Assembly: GCF_001687605.2 (NCBI RefSeq)
Contig: NZ_CP016539.2
Location: forward strand, 774,501-838,500
Source: Planococcus plakortidis
Lineage (GTDB): Bacteria; Bacillota; Bacilli; Bacillales_A; Planococcaceae
Direction of reading: 5' to 3'
Length of the DNA: 64,000 nucleotides
Shown: positions 1-10,035 of the stretch, in pieces
Numbering within the stretch: the stretch's first letter is position 1
Layout: every line of letters starts with the position of its first letter
Program-made: the position numbers and the translations under genes
The notes under the pieces: model-generated
Told to the model about the DNA's origin: nothing
Seen by the model: the letters and a program-made list of their open reading frames with translations, nothing else
Database searches by the model: none

Positions 1-1878
1 GAGAAAATGCTTGCGGGTTCTGGCATTGATGCGGCACAAGTGAAAGAACGCGCCTTGTCGCAAGCGGAATCGTTCACCTCGGCCAATATCGATGAGTTTC
101 TTGAAAAGCTGCGTACGATGCTGAAAAGTTCCCAGCACATCGAGTCGGGCGTTCTCGCGAAGGCGTTAAGCGGATTATACAAACGGCAAAACGATGTGTG
201 GCGCAGGGGCGCGATGCTAAAAGCCGCCGATATTTATATCGAAGAATCCAAACGGGCATTCAGCCAATTGAAAAAAGCGCTGTCCATGGAACTCGAAAAG
301 CACAGGCAGCGCTACTTGGACTTGGACGAACGAGGGCTGGAACAATTCGAAAGGCAACGTGCAGAAATTTCGCGTATCGAACGGCGAGTGGGCAGTTTGT
401 CCGTCTCGATTGAAGTGCCGGAAGATATCGCACAGGCAATTGCCGATCACGAAACCCAATTGGCGCAGCTCCGGAAAGACCAAGCGGATTCCGCACGGGC
501 GGCAGCGGATTTAGAGCAGCAGCAAGCCAAATTGCTCGATGAACAAACAGCATTTGAGAAAGCCGAACAGCGAATCGTGGAGATTGCAGCGCAACTTGAT
601 GTGGCGATGCGGCGTCTAATAGAGAAAGAGCAGGAACTACATGCTTTGGAGGCCATTCTTTCAACAGATCCGGAAGCGGCCTATGAAGAAACCGCGAAAC
701 AGCTCGCGAGTCTTTCATTCGATATGGAATCGCTCAAGCAAGAACAGAAAAACTTCCCCTTGCTGCAATCGGTGCAAAAGCAGTGGATTGGGCTGCTCGA
801 GACGGCGAACGAGCACGATTTGGACGAAATTCGCAAACTGTATATCAAACACGCCAATGTCATCGGAACGACTTGTGTGGCATCGGCGCGCAAGGATTTC
901 CAGGACAATTACCCGGTATTCGACGTCGTCATCGTCGATGAAGTGTCGAAAGCGACGCCTCCTGAACTTTTGTTGCCGATGCTCAAAGGCAAGAAGGTCA
1001 TTTTGGTCGGGGATCATCACCAACTGCCGCCATTGCTTGGCAACGATACTTTGGAAGAGACCTTGGAAGAAATGATCAAAGAGGATAGCGGCTTCGAGGA
1101 AAAGCGCGAACTTGAGAAACTGCTCGAAGAATCACTGTTCGAACGCTTGTATAAGAACTTGCCGGAGTCGAACAAGACGATGCTCGCCCTTCAGTACCGC
1201 ATGCACGAAGATATCATGGAAACGATCTCGCCGTTCTACAAAGACGAGAATGTCCAATTGCAATGCGGTCTGGCAGATTCAGACACCGAACGCGATCATT
1301 TTTTGGAGTCGCCATCCGTCAAACGGCACAATCATTTGATGTGGCTGGATTTGCCGAACGAAGCGGCGTATTTCGAAGAACGCATGAGCGGCGGGAAAAG
1401 CTTGTACAACCCGTCGGAACTTGCGGAAATCAGCCGCCTCTTGGTGGAGCTCAACGATGCCGTGGCTGAAGCGAAAGCAGCCGGGCGGATCCCAGCGGAC
1501 GAGTTGAAAACCGTCGGTGTCATTTCGTTCTACGGCGAACAAGTGAAGCGGCTGCAGCGCATGATCGACCAGGAATTGCGCTTGCCGCATTTATTGGTCC
1601 GCACCGGCACGGTCGACCGGTTCCAAGGCAGCGAAATGGAGATCATTCTCTTAAGCATGGTGCGCAATAACCAGAATGAACGCGGCGATATCGGGTTTGC
1701 AAAAGATTACCGCCGGTTGAACGTCGCGTTGTCGCGCGCCAAGCAATTGCTCGTGATGGTCGGCAGTTCCGATATGTTCACGAAGCGTGCGAAACAGGAA
1801 CAGACGAAACGGATGTATCGGCACGTACTCGATGTGGCCGAACAAAATCAAGGCGTAAAAGTGCTGCAGAAGGGGTGA
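1..1878 (+). CDS. Superfamily 1 DNA/RNA helicase (DNA2/NAM7 type), 3' part only
   Basis: The frame is open from the first base, so the gene starts upstream and the N-terminal Walker A motif is outside the window. The first ~250 visible residues are rich in Glu, Lys, Gln and Leu and look like a coiled-coil insertion. After that come SF1 motifs in order: VIVDEVSKATPPE (motif II, with DEVS instead of DEAS), VGDHHQLPP (III), LQYRMHEDIM (IV), TVDRFQGSEMEIILLS (V) and YRRLNVALSRAK (VI). This is the UvrD/Upf1-like helicase 2 module of DNA2/NAM7 proteins, often annotated as AAA-domain protein. The role is probably nucleic-acid unwinding in repair or stress; the substrate cannot be read from sequence. 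The next gene starts 4 bp after the stop, so the two are co-transcribed. Confidence 0.85.
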   Translation, partial: EKMLAGSGIDAAQVKERALSQAESFTSANIDEFLEKLRTMLKSSQHIESGVLAKALSGLYKRQNDVWRRGAMLKAADIYIEESKRAFSQLKKALSMELEKHRQRYLDLDERGLEQFERQRAEISRIERRVGSLSVSIEVPEDIAQAIADHETQLAQLRKDQADSARAAADLEQQQAKLLDEQTAFEKAEQRIVEIAAQLDVAMRRLIEKEQELHALEAILSTDPEAAYEETAKQLASLSFDMESLKQEQKNFPLLQSVQKQWIGLLETANEHDLDEIRKLYIKHANVIGTTCVASARKDFQDNYPVFDVVIVDEVSKATPPELLLPMLKGKKVILVGDHHQLPPLLGNDTLEETLEEMIKEDSGFEEKRELEKLLEESLFERLYKNLPESNKTMLALQYRMHEDIMETISPFYKDENVQLQCGLADSDTERDHFLESPSVKRHNHLMWLDLPNEAAYFEERMSGGKSLYNPSELAEISRLLVELNDAVAEAKAAGRIPADELKTVGVISFYGEQVKRLQRMIDQELRLPHLLVRTGTVDRFQGSEMEIILLSMVRNNQNERGDIGFAKDYRRLNVALSRAKQLLVMVGSSDMFTKRAKQEQTKRMYRHVLDVAEQNQGVKVLQKG

Positions 1879-1882
1879 GCAA

Positions 1883-2632
1883 ATGGACAAACTGATCAAC
1901 AGGCTGCGCGCGGAAGTGGCATCGAACAAAGAAGTGACGATCATCCAAGAACTTTCGTGGCATGTGCCGCTGGTTGCTTATGAAGTGTCGTTTGAACGCG
2001 TCAAGCGGCTCAAGATGGACATTCTGATGAAGATGCTCTTGCTGGCGTTCCAGGAAGCGGACATCCGCTGCCCGGCAGCGCTTGCGGAGATGCTGTTTGT
2101 TGAAGAGCTGTTCATCCGCGATTTGATCGATAAAATGCACAGCACGCAGCTGATCCACCTCGATGCAACAGGCTACCGCCTGACCGACAAAGGCCGTAGC
2201 CACTTGGAGGAAGGCATTTTTGAAGAAGCGATGGAAGACGGCGAGACAATCGTCTCCTTTAACGCCGTGCACGATGAGTATCAGGTAGTGGAAGAACTGT
2301 TTGAAGAAAAGGCAGATGATTTGCCCGCTTACCGCTATGCAAGGGATCAGAAAGCTGAAACGGTCCGCATCCATGAAGTGCTTAAGCAAGAAAAAAATAG
2401 CGCAGAAGAGGGTTATCAAGTGATCGTTACGGGTATTTCAACTTGTGATGAACTGGGGGTGGAATATATTCCTTGCCTCGAGTTTCAATTATATGACCGG
2501 AAACAGGATCTCTTCTACGCCCGTGTCTGGAACACAAGGCTTGGCACTTGGGACGAGGCGCTTCAGCTGGAAATCGAAGAAAAGGAACTCATCGAATGGC
2601 GGGAAGCGATGAAACATGCGGCAACGCCCTAG
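1883..2632 (+). CDS. Hypothetical protein downstream of the helicase
   Basis: A 249-residue soluble acidic protein that I do not recognise. ATG lies 4 bp after the helicase stop, with AAGGGGTGAG as ribosome binding site. Residues ~45-110 are helical and resemble a winged-helix module (AALAEMLFVEELFIRDLIDKM, then LDATGYRLTDKGRSHLEEG). The rest has alternating acidic and hydrophobic stretches. Tight spacing suggests it works with the helicase, perhaps as a DNA-binding or regulatory partner; that is inference from context. Confidence 0.75.
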   Translation: MDKLINRLRAEVASNKEVTIIQELSWHVPLVAYEVSFERVKRLKMDILMKMLLLAFQEADIRCPAALAEMLFVEELFIRDLIDKMHSTQLIHLDATGYRLTDKGRSHLEEGIFEEAMEDGETIVSFNAVHDEYQVVEELFEEKADDLPAYRYARDQKAETVRIHEVLKQEKNSAEEGYQVIVTGISTCDELGVEYIPCLEFQLYDRKQDLFYARVWNTRLGTWDEALQLEIEEKELIEWREAMKHAATP

Positions 2633-2748
2633 AAATGTGCTTTTAGCTTTGAATTCCTAATAAATGGGAGTACAATGGAGTTTGTTTCTTTTAACGGGCA
2701 GGCATGTTGATACTGCTTTCAGATAAATGATGAAAAGGTGTAATGCAA

Positions 2749-4692
2749 ATGAATAAGAATAATAAGATGAAAATGAATACATTCATGCCCGTATTTCTCG
2801 TGGCGGTGGCCATGTTGTGGGCAAAAACCTATATTACGCAAAAGACCCAATTCACGCTGGGAGTGGAAGGGACGCTGCAGGAATTCCTGCTGGCGATCAA
2901 TCCTCTTGGATCGGCGCTGCTCTTGCTAAGTTTCTCGCTGTTCTTCAAAGGAACGCGGAAATACTGGGCACTGTTGATTATCTACCTCGGCATGTCGATC
3001 CTGCTGTATGCAAACGTCGTCTATTACCGGTTCTTCAGCGATTTCATCACTTTGCCGACATTATTCCAAACACAGAATTTCGGCGATTTGGGCGGCAGCG
3101 TCCTGACCTTGATCCAGCCGCTGGATTTCCTGTTCTTTGTAGATGTGGTGTTGCTTGGCGCACTGGTCATTTCCAAGCGGATGGAGAAAGACATGCGTAC
3201 GGTCAAGAAGAGAATGGCCCTGCCATTGATCGCGGCAGCGTTATTGATTTCCTTCTTTAACTTGTCGCTTGCGGAATCAGACCGTCCGGACTTATTGACG
3301 CGCGGTTTTGACCGCGCATACATCGTCAAATATTTGGGGATGTACAATTATGCGCTGTATGACACGGTGGAGAGCGCGAAAGCCTCTTCCCAACGGGTCA
3401 TGGCGGACAGCGACGACAATACGGAAGTGTTGAACTACACGAAATCCAATTACGCGAAACCGAATGAAGCCTATTTCGGTGCAGCGGAAGGCATGAACGT
3501 CGTCTATTTGCATCTGGAATCTTTCCAGACCTTCCTGATGGATTATGAACTCGACGGGGAAGAAGTTACGCCGTTCCTGAATTCGATGATGGATGACCCG
3601 AACACATTGTACTTCGATAATTTCTTCCACCAAACGGCGCAAGGCAAGACTTCGGATGCCGAATTCATGCTGGAGAACTCGCTGTTCGGATTGCCGAAAG
3701 GCTCTGCGTTCATCACCAAAGGCCAGAATACGTATCAATCGGCGCCAGCGATCCTGAAAGACCAAGGTTACACCTCGGCTGTATTCCACGGCAATAACGG
3801 GACTTTCTGGAACCGCTCTGAAATCTATAAAGCGTTCGGCTATGACCATTTCTTCGATATCGAATCGTATCCGAATACGACAGCCGCCGACATGGCAGAA
3901 TATGGCTTGATGGACAAACCGTTCTTCGAGCAGTCGGCCCCGATCTTGGAGTCGCTGCCGGAGCCGTTCTACACGAAATTCATCACCGTGGCGCATCATT
4001 TCCCTTATAAAATGGACCAGCAACTGGCGACCATCGAAAAAGGGACGACAGGGGATGCGAGCGTCGATAATTATTTCCAGACGGCGCGCTATGCAGACGA
4101 AGCGATCAAGCAGTTTTTCGAACAGCTTGAAGCGTCGGGCCTCGCGGACAATACGATGATCGTCATGTACGGCGACCATTACGGCATTTCCGATAACCAT
4201 AACGAAGCGATGTCTGAAGTGTTGTCAAAAGACATCACGCCGGTTGAAAACGCCAAGCTTCAGCGCGTGCCGTTGTTCATCCACGTGCCGGGAATGGAAG
4301 GCGGCATCAACCATACGTATGGCGGCCAGATCGACCTGTTGCCGACCGTGATGCATCTGCTCGGGGTGGAAACGCAGAAATACGTCCATTTCGGCACCGA
4401 TTTATTGTCGGAAGAACATGAAGAACTGGTCATGTTCCGAAACGGCGATTACGTCAGCCCCGGTGCCTATTCAATCGGTGAAACATTCTATGACCCCGAA
4501 ACCGGCTTGCCGCTGGAAGGTGAACAAGAGCTCGAACAAGCGGAAACCTTGAAGCAGCACGGAACATATGAATTGCAGTTGTCGGACGGAGTGGTCAATG
4601 GCGACCTGTTAAGGTTCTATACGCCGAAAGGATTCACGCCGATCGACCCGTCGGATTATTACTACCAATCTTCGACAGATATAAATGAATAA
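2749..4692 (+). CDS. ltaS: Lipoteichoic acid synthase family protein (LtaS-type)
   Basis: Polyglycerolphosphate lipoteichoic acid synthase, which transfers glycerol-phosphate from phosphatidylglycerol at the outer membrane face. About five transmembrane helices fill the first ~180 residues and an extracellular sulfatase-like domain follows. The catalytic threonine is in QTAQGKTSDAEF, residue 301 from this start, matching Thr300 of the S. aureus enzyme. Other expected residues are visible: Glu in LHLESFQ, WNRSE, His in VAHHFPY and the Asp-His pair in YGDHYG. An in-frame ATG at 2743 lies only 2 bp from AAAGGTG; the ATG at 2749 has 8-bp spacing and is preferred. Monocistronic, with its own terminator. 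Confidence 0.9.
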   Translation: MNKNNKMKMNTFMPVFLVAVAMLWAKTYITQKTQFTLGVEGTLQEFLLAINPLGSALLLLSFSLFFKGTRKYWALLIIYLGMSILLYANVVYYRFFSDFITLPTLFQTQNFGDLGGSVLTLIQPLDFLFFVDVVLLGALVISKRMEKDMRTVKKRMALPLIAAALLISFFNLSLAESDRPDLLTRGFDRAYIVKYLGMYNYALYDTVESAKASSQRVMADSDDNTEVLNYTKSNYAKPNEAYFGAAEGMNVVYLHLESFQTFLMDYELDGEEVTPFLNSMMDDPNTLYFDNFFHQTAQGKTSDAEFMLENSLFGLPKGSAFITKGQNTYQSAPAILKDQGYTSAVFHGNNGTFWNRSEIYKAFGYDHFFDIESYPNTTAADMAEYGLMDKPFFEQSAPILESLPEPFYTKFITVAHHFPYKMDQQLATIEKGTTGDASVDNYFQTARYADEAIKQFFEQLEASGLADNTMIVMYGDHYGISDNHNEAMSEVLSKDITPVENAKLQRVPLFIHVPGMEGGINHTYGGQIDLLPTVMHLLGVETQKYVHFGTDLLSEEHEELVMFRNGDYVSPGAYSIGETFYDPETGLPLEGEQELEQAETLKQHGTYELQLSDGVVNGDLLRFYTPKGFTPIDPSDYYYQSSTDINE

Positions 4693-4698
4693 GAAAAA

Positions 4699-4742
4699 AG
4701 ATGCCCGCTAACCGAAAATCCGGTTGGCGGGCATCTTTTTTT
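4699..4742 (+). terminator. Rho-independent terminator of ltaS
   Basis: A stem of about 15 bp (AGATGCCCGCTAACCG pairs with CGGTTGGCGGGCATCT, one G-T pair), loop AAAAT, then a T-run. It starts 7 bp after the ltaS stop. Confidence 0.93.
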
Positions 4743-4859
4743 AGAAAACAAATAATATATTGCATACGTCAGAATAGTATGATAAATTTAACGAAATAAT
4801 AAATGAAGTGTAAACTTCAAAAAAACTTAAAAAGATGCCTAAACTTTAAGGGTGAGACT

Positions 4860-5720
4860 ATGAACATTAAGGAATTAATCAACAGCCATTTTAATAAGTT
4901 ATCGAAATCACAAAAAAAGGTGGCAGCCCATGTGCTGGATCATCCGCGGCAAGTCGCACTGAAATCAGCGCAGGAACTGGGTGCAGAGATACAAGTCAGC
5001 GAAACGACAGTGATCCGCTTTTGCTATAGCCTGCAGCTAGGTGGATATAAAGAGTTGCAGAAAATAATCCGTGAGCAGTTATTGAACCAGGAAAGCAGCC
5101 TGGCTGCTTATCGGCAATCGAAGGTGGAACTTCAAGAAGGGCCGCATTTTCTCTCACAGGTGATGGAACAGGACAGGCATATGATTGCACAAACGATGGC
5201 CGGAATTCAGGAAGAGGAATATGACAAAGCGATTGAACGCCTCTCTTCTGCAAAGACGATTTACGTCTTGGGCATGCGGTCTTCTTTTGCTGCAGCCAGT
5301 TGGCTGTCTTATGCACTGACACTTGTCAGGCCGGATGTACGGCTGATTCGGCCAGAGTCGGAAGACGTTATCCAAACGGTCAGTGGAATGGATGAAGACA
5401 CGGTATTGGTCGTTATTTCGTTTCACCGTTACTTGAAAGAACCTATTCACATTGCGGAGCTGGCAAAAAAGCAGCAGAGCTTTATCGTCGGCATCAGTGA
5501 TTCGCAAATAGCACCGATCCATGCAATAGCTGATGTTTTGTTTCCGGTCTATTCGCCGAATAAATCCACTTTGGATGCGACAGCTTCTTTATTCTCATTC
5601 ATGAATGCAGTGGTTGCGGGCTTGATTGTAGAAGAAAAAGACGGCTTCGAAAAAAGGCAGGAACGCTATCGTGAATTGAATAGCGATTTCTTATTTACAG
5701 AAGGGACGGAAATGAAATGA
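4860..5720 (+). CDS. RpiR/MurR-family transcriptional regulator
   Basis: 286-residue regulator with an N-terminal HTH (NKLSKSQKKVAAHVLDHP ... LGAEIQVSETTVIRFCYSLQLGGYKELQ) and a C-terminal SIS sugar-isomerase-like sensing domain (TIYVLGMRSSFAAASWLSY, ISFHRYLKEPIHIAELAKK). An upstream ATG at 4803 is in frame, but AAGGGTGAG sits just before 4860, so 4860 is chosen. Its stop overlaps the next ATG (ATGA), making it the first gene of the racemase operon and the probable regulator of that operon. RpiR proteins usually sense phosphosugars or muropeptide sugars; control of amino-acid genes here is inference. Confidence 0.88.
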   Translation: MNIKELINSHFNKLSKSQKKVAAHVLDHPRQVALKSAQELGAEIQVSETTVIRFCYSLQLGGYKELQKIIREQLLNQESSLAAYRQSKVELQEGPHFLSQVMEQDRHMIAQTMAGIQEEEYDKAIERLSSAKTIYVLGMRSSFAAASWLSYALTLVRPDVRLIRPESEDVIQTVSGMDEDTVLVVISFHRYLKEPIHIAELAKKQQSFIVGISDSQIAPIHAIADVLFPVYSPNKSTLDATASLFSFMNAVVAGLIVEEKDGFEKRQERYRELNSDFLFTEGTEMK

Positions 5721-6853
5721 AAGAAGTCATCGATGAAATAAAGCCTAAAGTAGAAGAAGTATTCGACCATCTTCATAGCCATCCCGAAATCAGCTGGAAA
5801 GAAGTCGAGACGACCAAGTATTTGAAGGATTTGCTGGAACGGGAAGGAATCGCAGTGGAAACTTTTGAAGATTCGACCGGACTGGTCGCTGTAGTAGGGG
5901 AAGGAAATCCTTGCATTGGGCTGCGGGCGGACATCGATGCGCTTTGGCAGGAAGTTGATGGTGAATATAAAGCCAATCATTCCTGCGGCCATGATGCCCA
6001 TATGACATTAGCCATCGGCACATTCCTTGCGCTGAAAAAAATAGGGGTACCTTCACACGGCCGCCTGAAATTGATTTTCCAGCCAGCTGAAGAAAAAGGA
6101 ACGGGTGCTTTGTCTTTCGTTGAAAAAGGGATTGTCGATGATGTGGATTATTTGTACGGCGTGCATTTGCGCCCTGCCCAGGAAGTTCAGGATGGCTATG
6201 CCTCACCGGCGATTTTGCATGGCTCCGCGAAAATGCTGTCTGGCCGCATCATCGGAACGGATGCCCATGGCGCCCGCCCTCACGAAGGGCAGAATGCTAT
6301 TGAAGTGATGGCGCTGCTGGTCCAATCGATTCGTTCGATCCATGTAGATCCGATGGTCCCGCATTCAGCTAAAATGACCATGTTCCAGTCAGGTGGGGAA
6401 TCGGCCAATGTCATTCCAGGAACAGCCACATTCAGCATTGACATCCGTGCCCAGACGAATGAGGTGATGGGCCAATTGTTCGTGAAAGTGAAACAGGCAA
6501 TCGAGTCGATTGCAGAACTCACAGGCGTGGAAATCCCGATCGAAGTCAAAGCGGAAATAGCGGCTGCACAAGTGGATGCTACGGCGGTAGAAATCATGTC
6601 GCAAGCGATCGGGGAAACTTTAGGGACAGAATATCTAGAACCTCCGATCGTCACGCCAGGCGGTGAAGACTTTCATTTCTATACGTTAAAGAGGCCGGCA
6701 GTGAAGGCGACGATGTTAGGTTTAGGCTGCGGGTTGACTCCAGGGCTTCATCACCCGGCTATGACATTCAACCAGGAAAGCCTATTTGGCGGAATTGAAA
6801 TTCTTGCCCGGACTATCCAGCATACTTTCAAGCGCTTGGAACAAGAGGGGTGA
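5717..6853 (+). CDS. M20-family amidohydrolase, probable N-succinyl/N-acyl-L-amino acid hydrolase
   Basis: 378-residue M20D peptidase. Visible motifs: GLRADIDALW; NHSCGHDAHM, with the metal-binding Cys and His; the catalytic Glu pair in FQPAEEKGTGA; GVHLRP; and TPGGEDFHFY near the C-terminus. These enzymes remove an acyl group from amino acids using a binuclear metal site. Beside an N-acyltransferase and an enolase-superfamily racemase, the likely substrate is an N-succinyl-L-amino acid (known from the Geobacillus-type NSAR pathway; substrate here inferred). It overlaps the regulator upstream by ATGA and the next gene by GTGA. Confidence 0.85.
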   Translation: MKEVIDEIKPKVEEVFDHLHSHPEISWKEVETTKYLKDLLEREGIAVETFEDSTGLVAVVGEGNPCIGLRADIDALWQEVDGEYKANHSCGHDAHMTLAIGTFLALKKIGVPSHGRLKLIFQPAEEKGTGALSFVEKGIVDDVDYLYGVHLRPAQEVQDGYASPAILHGSAKMLSGRIIGTDAHGARPHEGQNAIEVMALLVQSIRSIHVDPMVPHSAKMTMFQSGGESANVIPGTATFSIDIRAQTNEVMGQLFVKVKQAIESIAELTGVEIPIEVKAEIAAAQVDATAVEIMSQAIGETLGTEYLEPPIVTPGGEDFHFYTLKRPAVKATMLGLGCGLTPGLHHPAMTFNQESLFGGIEILARTIQHTFKRLEQEG

Positions 6854-6858
6854 TTCAG

Positions 6859-7701
6859 GTGGAAAAGAAGTTTACGATACGGAAATTGGAAACAAACGAC
6901 GATATGCGGCTCATCCAAATTCTAGAACGTGAAGTTTGGGATATGGATCCGGTTCCAACGCATCAAACCTTTACTGCTTCCAAAAACGGCGGCATTCTCG
7001 TCGGCGCTTTCCATGAAGAAAAGTTAATTGGCTATAGTTATGGATTTGCAGGATTTAAAGAGGGGAAAGCCTATTTATGTTCTCATATGATGGGCATCCA
7101 TCCTGATTTCCAATCTAGCGGAATCGGCAGAATGCTGAAGGAAGAGCAACGGAAAGCAGCCAAGGAAATCGGATATGATTTGATCCAATGGACGTTCGAT
7201 CCGCTGGAGAGCCGCAATGCCTATTTGAATACAACCCGGCTTAACGGAATATGCTCGACGTATTTGGAGAATTGCTACGGGAAAATGGATGATGGGCTGA
7301 ACAGAGGCCTCCCGACTGATCGCCTTCAAATCGAATGGTGGATTTCAAGTGTCCATGTCGAAAATAAATGGCGCCCTGAAGGCATGCATTTCGAAAACCC
7401 TTATCGTACGCATCTGTCGGAACTTGGCCATCCGGCCCTTGAAGTGGATGGCAACGAACTGGAAGGTCGTGCGGAAGCATATGAAGTGCCTGTTCCTAAA
7501 GCTTTCCAAACGATCAAGAAAGAAGAGCCGGATTTGGCGCTGGACTGGCGTTTGAAAATCCGGGAAATTTTCCAAACGCTATTCGCCAGAGGCTATGCCC
7601 TTATAGGGGTCCGGAAAACTGAAGATGCTGTCCAATATTATCAGTTCATCCCGAAAGAGATGATGTCATTAGAAAAAACAGAAAGAGGAGAAGCCGTATG
7701 A
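6859..7701 (+). CDS. GNAT acyltransferase, candidate D-amino acid N-succinyltransferase
   Basis: 280-residue GNAT protein. The acyl-CoA pyrophosphate-binding loop is seen in [20 protein letters not shown], followed by an extended C-terminal half ([22 protein letters not shown]) typical of the long GNATs found next to NSAR racemases. GTG at 6850 overlaps the previous stop (GTGA), but GTG at 6859 lies 8 bp from AAGAGGGG and is the better start. In the NSAR pathway this enzyme succinylates D-amino acids with succinyl-CoA; that role is inferred from the operon. Its stop overlaps the next ATG. Confidence 0.78.
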   Translation: MEKKFTIRKLETNDDMRLIQILEREVWDMDPVPTHQTFTASKNGGILVGAFHEEKLIGYSYGFAGFKEGKAYLCSHMMGIHPDFQSSGIGRMLKEEQRKAAKEIGYDLIQWTFDPLESRNAYLNTTRLNGICSTYLENCYGKMDDGLNRGLPTDRLQIEWWISSVHVENKWRPEGMHFENPYRTHLSELGHPALEVDGNELEGRAEAYEVPVPKAFQTIKKEEPDLALDWRLKIREIFQTLFARGYALIGVRKTEDAVQYYQFIPKEMMSLEKTERGEAV

Positions 7702-8825
7702 AAATCATGGAAGTGAATGTGCGAAAACTTAAAATGGTACTGAAACATCCTTTCACCACAAGTTTCGGGACGTTCCAGGAAAAAGAATTTCTTGTCGTCG
7801 AAGTGAAAGATGAAAAAGGCAATTCAGGATGGGGGGAATCGGTTGCTTTCCATTCACCCTGGTATAGCGAGGAAACGGTTGAGACCAATCTCCATATCAT
7901 CCGTGATTTCCTTGTGCCGATCGTCTTGGAGAATGACATCATTCATCCAGAAGAAGTGAATGGGCTGTTTGCGCATTTGCGAAAAAACAATATGGCGAAA
8001 TCGGCAGTTGAGGGTGCGGTTTGGGATTTGTACGCGAAACGGGAACAGATTCCACTTGCCCAAGCATTGGGTGGCCAGCTTGAGAAAATCGAAGTCGGTA
8101 TCAGCATCGGCATTAATGAGAATATGCAGGAGCTTATCGAAACAGTCCGCGGATTTGTGGAGGAGGGCTATAAGCGCATCAAAGTGAAAATCAAGCCGGG
8201 CTTTGACGTTGGCGTGATGCGGGAATTGCGCAAACAATTTCCAGATGTCCCGATGATGGCTGATGCCAATTCAGCATATCGCCTTGAAGACACGGAATTG
8301 CTGAAAGAACTTGATGAATTCGGCTTAACGATGATTGAGCAGCCGCTCGCATCAGACGACATTATCGACCATGCAAAACTGCAGTCACAATTGAAGACAC
8401 CGATTTGTCTGGATGAAAGCATACATTCACTCGAAGATACAAGAAAAGCCATTGAATTGGGCAGTACGAAAATCATCAATATTAAAATCGGCCGTGTCGG
8501 CGGCTTGACGGAAGCGAAGAAGATCCATGATTATTGCCTCGAAAAAAATGTGCCGGTATGGTGTGGCGGAATGCTGGAGTCTGGAATCGGGCGCGCACAT
8601 AATGTTGCGCTGACGACTTTGCCGAACTTTGTATTGCCGGGCGATACGGCGGGATCTTCAAGATATTGGGAACAGGATATCATCTTGCCCGAAGTGACGG
8701 TGGAGGACGGTTATATCACCGTGCCGAAAGGAAATGGCATCGGATACGAAGTCGACCGCCAGGCATTGGAACGCTACACGGTAGACAAATGGCATTTCTC
8801 GAAACAGGAAGAACCGGTCCAATAA
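7698..8825 (+). CDS. Enolase-superfamily N-succinylamino acid racemase / dipeptide epimerase-like enzyme
   Basis: 375-residue mandelate-racemase/muconate-lactonizing subgroup protein. The N-terminal capping domain is followed by the barrel with the catalytic Lys pair (RIKVKIKPG), metal ligands in [14 protein letters not shown] and CLDESIH, and the second catalytic Lys in [10 protein letters not shown]. The same fold serves o-succinylbenzoate synthase (menC), N-succinylamino acid racemase and Ala-Glu epimerase. No menaquinone genes are nearby, while an N-acyltransferase and an M20 hydrolase are translationally coupled upstream, so NSAR is the best call. Start ATG overlaps the previous stop (ATGA) and has AGAGGAG ahead of it. 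Confidence 0.85.
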   Translation: MKIMEVNVRKLKMVLKHPFTTSFGTFQEKEFLVVEVKDEKGNSGWGESVAFHSPWYSEETVETNLHIIRDFLVPIVLENDIIHPEEVNGLFAHLRKNNMAKSAVEGAVWDLYAKREQIPLAQALGGQLEKIEVGISIGINENMQELIETVRGFVEEGYKRIKVKIKPGFDVGVMRELRKQFPDVPMMADANSAYRLEDTELLKELDEFGLTMIEQPLASDDIIDHAKLQSQLKTPICLDESIHSLEDTRKAIELGSTKIINIKIGRVGGLTEAKKIHDYCLEKNVPVWCGGMLESGIGRAHNVALTTLPNFVLPGDTAGSSRYWEQDIILPEVTVEDGYITVPKGNGIGYEVDRQALERYTVDKWHFSKQEEPVQ

Positions 8826-8860
8826 AGTAGGAATAACATTATGAAAAAGCGGGGGGAAGA

Positions 8861-9940
8861 ATGATGAAGAAGAGTTTTCAAATTGGTGCTGCGTTCATCG
8901 GCGTTATTGTGGGAGCAGGATTTGCATCTGGCCAGGAAGTATTGCAGTTTTTCACTAGTTTTGGCGCGTGGGGTATTTTAGGGTCGGTCATTGCAGCCGG
9001 ATTGTTCGCATTTCTGGGCATGAATTTGACTCAACTCGGAAGCCGGTTGCAGACGAAATCCCATGAAAGTGTGGTTTATCATATTTGCGGAAAGTATTTT
9101 GGAACTGCAGTCGACTTTATCATTACATTCTTCCTTTTCGGTGTAACGGTGGTCATGTTCTCGGGATCAGGCGCAATTTTTGAACAGCAATTCGGCATTC
9201 CAAGCCTTGTCGGCAATATTCTAATGGCTGTTTTGGTCATCGGTACGGTTTTGCTGAATGTGAACATAGTGATTTCACTCATCAGTATGTTTACGCCGAT
9301 CTTGCTTTTGGTCGTCATCGCATTGACGATTTATTCGCTGGCGATGTTCGACTTTTCGACGGCTGATTTCGGTGCAGCGGCCGGAAGCCAGGCAGCTCCA
9401 CATTGGCTGCTTGGCGCTTGCCTATACGTTTCTTATAACCTAGCTGCAGGCGCAGCAATGATGACGGTTATGGGAGGCACGGTGAAAGATGAGAAAGTTG
9501 CAGGATGGGGCGGCCTGATCGGAGGACTCGGGCTTGGGCTGTTGATTCTCCTGATCAATGTCACTATGCTGACGCAATTAAAAGCAATTGCAGCCGTGCC
9601 GATGCCGACATTGTTCCTCGCGAACAATATCAGTCCGGTGATGGGCGTTCTCATGTCGGTCATCCTCTTGGGCATGATTTACAATACAGCCGTTGGAATG
9701 CTATATGCTTTCACGGCGAGATTGGTAAAACCGGGCACTCAAAAATTCAAAGCATCTGTTGGCATCTTTGGAGTGGTGGCATTTGCTTCAAGCTTTGTCG
9801 GCTTTGTAACCTTGGTTGGCACAGTCTATCCTGTAATGGGTTATTTGGGCTTTGTGCTAATTGCGGCAATCGTGATTGCTTGGTTCCGGACAAAAAAAGC
9901 GGCAAAACAGAAAAAGGCAGCAAAAGTATTGAGTTTTTAA
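8861..9940 (+). CDS. YkvI-like multi-pass membrane transporter
   Basis: 359-residue integral membrane protein with about ten hydrophobic helices, opening with FQIGAAFIGVIVGAGFASGQEVLQFF, the signature start of YkvI-like members of the APC/LeuT-like transporters. ATGATG follows GGGGGGAAG; either ATG (8861 or 8864) could be used. It is 35 bp after the racemase and shares its terminator, so it probably belongs to the same operon, likely moving an amino acid used by the pathway (inference). Confidence 0.75.
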   Translation: MMKKSFQIGAAFIGVIVGAGFASGQEVLQFFTSFGAWGILGSVIAAGLFAFLGMNLTQLGSRLQTKSHESVVYHICGKYFGTAVDFIITFFLFGVTVVMFSGSGAIFEQQFGIPSLVGNILMAVLVIGTVLLNVNIVISLISMFTPILLLVVIALTIYSLAMFDFSTADFGAAAGSQAAPHWLLGACLYVSYNLAAGAAMMTVMGGTVKDEKVAGWGGLIGGLGLGLLILLINVTMLTQLKAIAAVPMPTLFLANNISPVMGVLMSVILLGMIYNTAVGMLYAFTARLVKPGTQKFKASVGIFGVVAFASSFVGFVTLVGTVYPVMGYLGFVLIAAIVIAWFRTKKAAKQKKAAKVLSF

Positions 9941-9987
9941 CATAAGCCATCAGCATGACAAGCAAGTTTTGCCTTAGCAAGGACGTC

Positions 9988-10035
9988 AAAGCCAGAATGG
10001 ACATCACTTTCCAGTGATATCCATTCTGGCTTTTT
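9988..10035 (+). terminator. Terminator of the rpiR-racemase-transporter operon
   Basis: Long hairpin: AAAGCCAGAATGGA with ATCACT pairs with AGTGAT and TCCATTCTGGCTTT, followed by a T-run. Confidence 0.9.

Noticed and set aside
3292..4200. 302-codon minus-strand frame within ltaS
   Set aside because: Arg/His-rich shadow of the sulfatase domain; all LtaS catalytic residues are on the plus strand.
7698..8825. menC (o-succinylbenzoate synthase)
   Set aside because: The fold fits, but no other menaquinone gene is near and it is coupled to an acyltransferase and an M20 hydrolase; kept only as an alternative.
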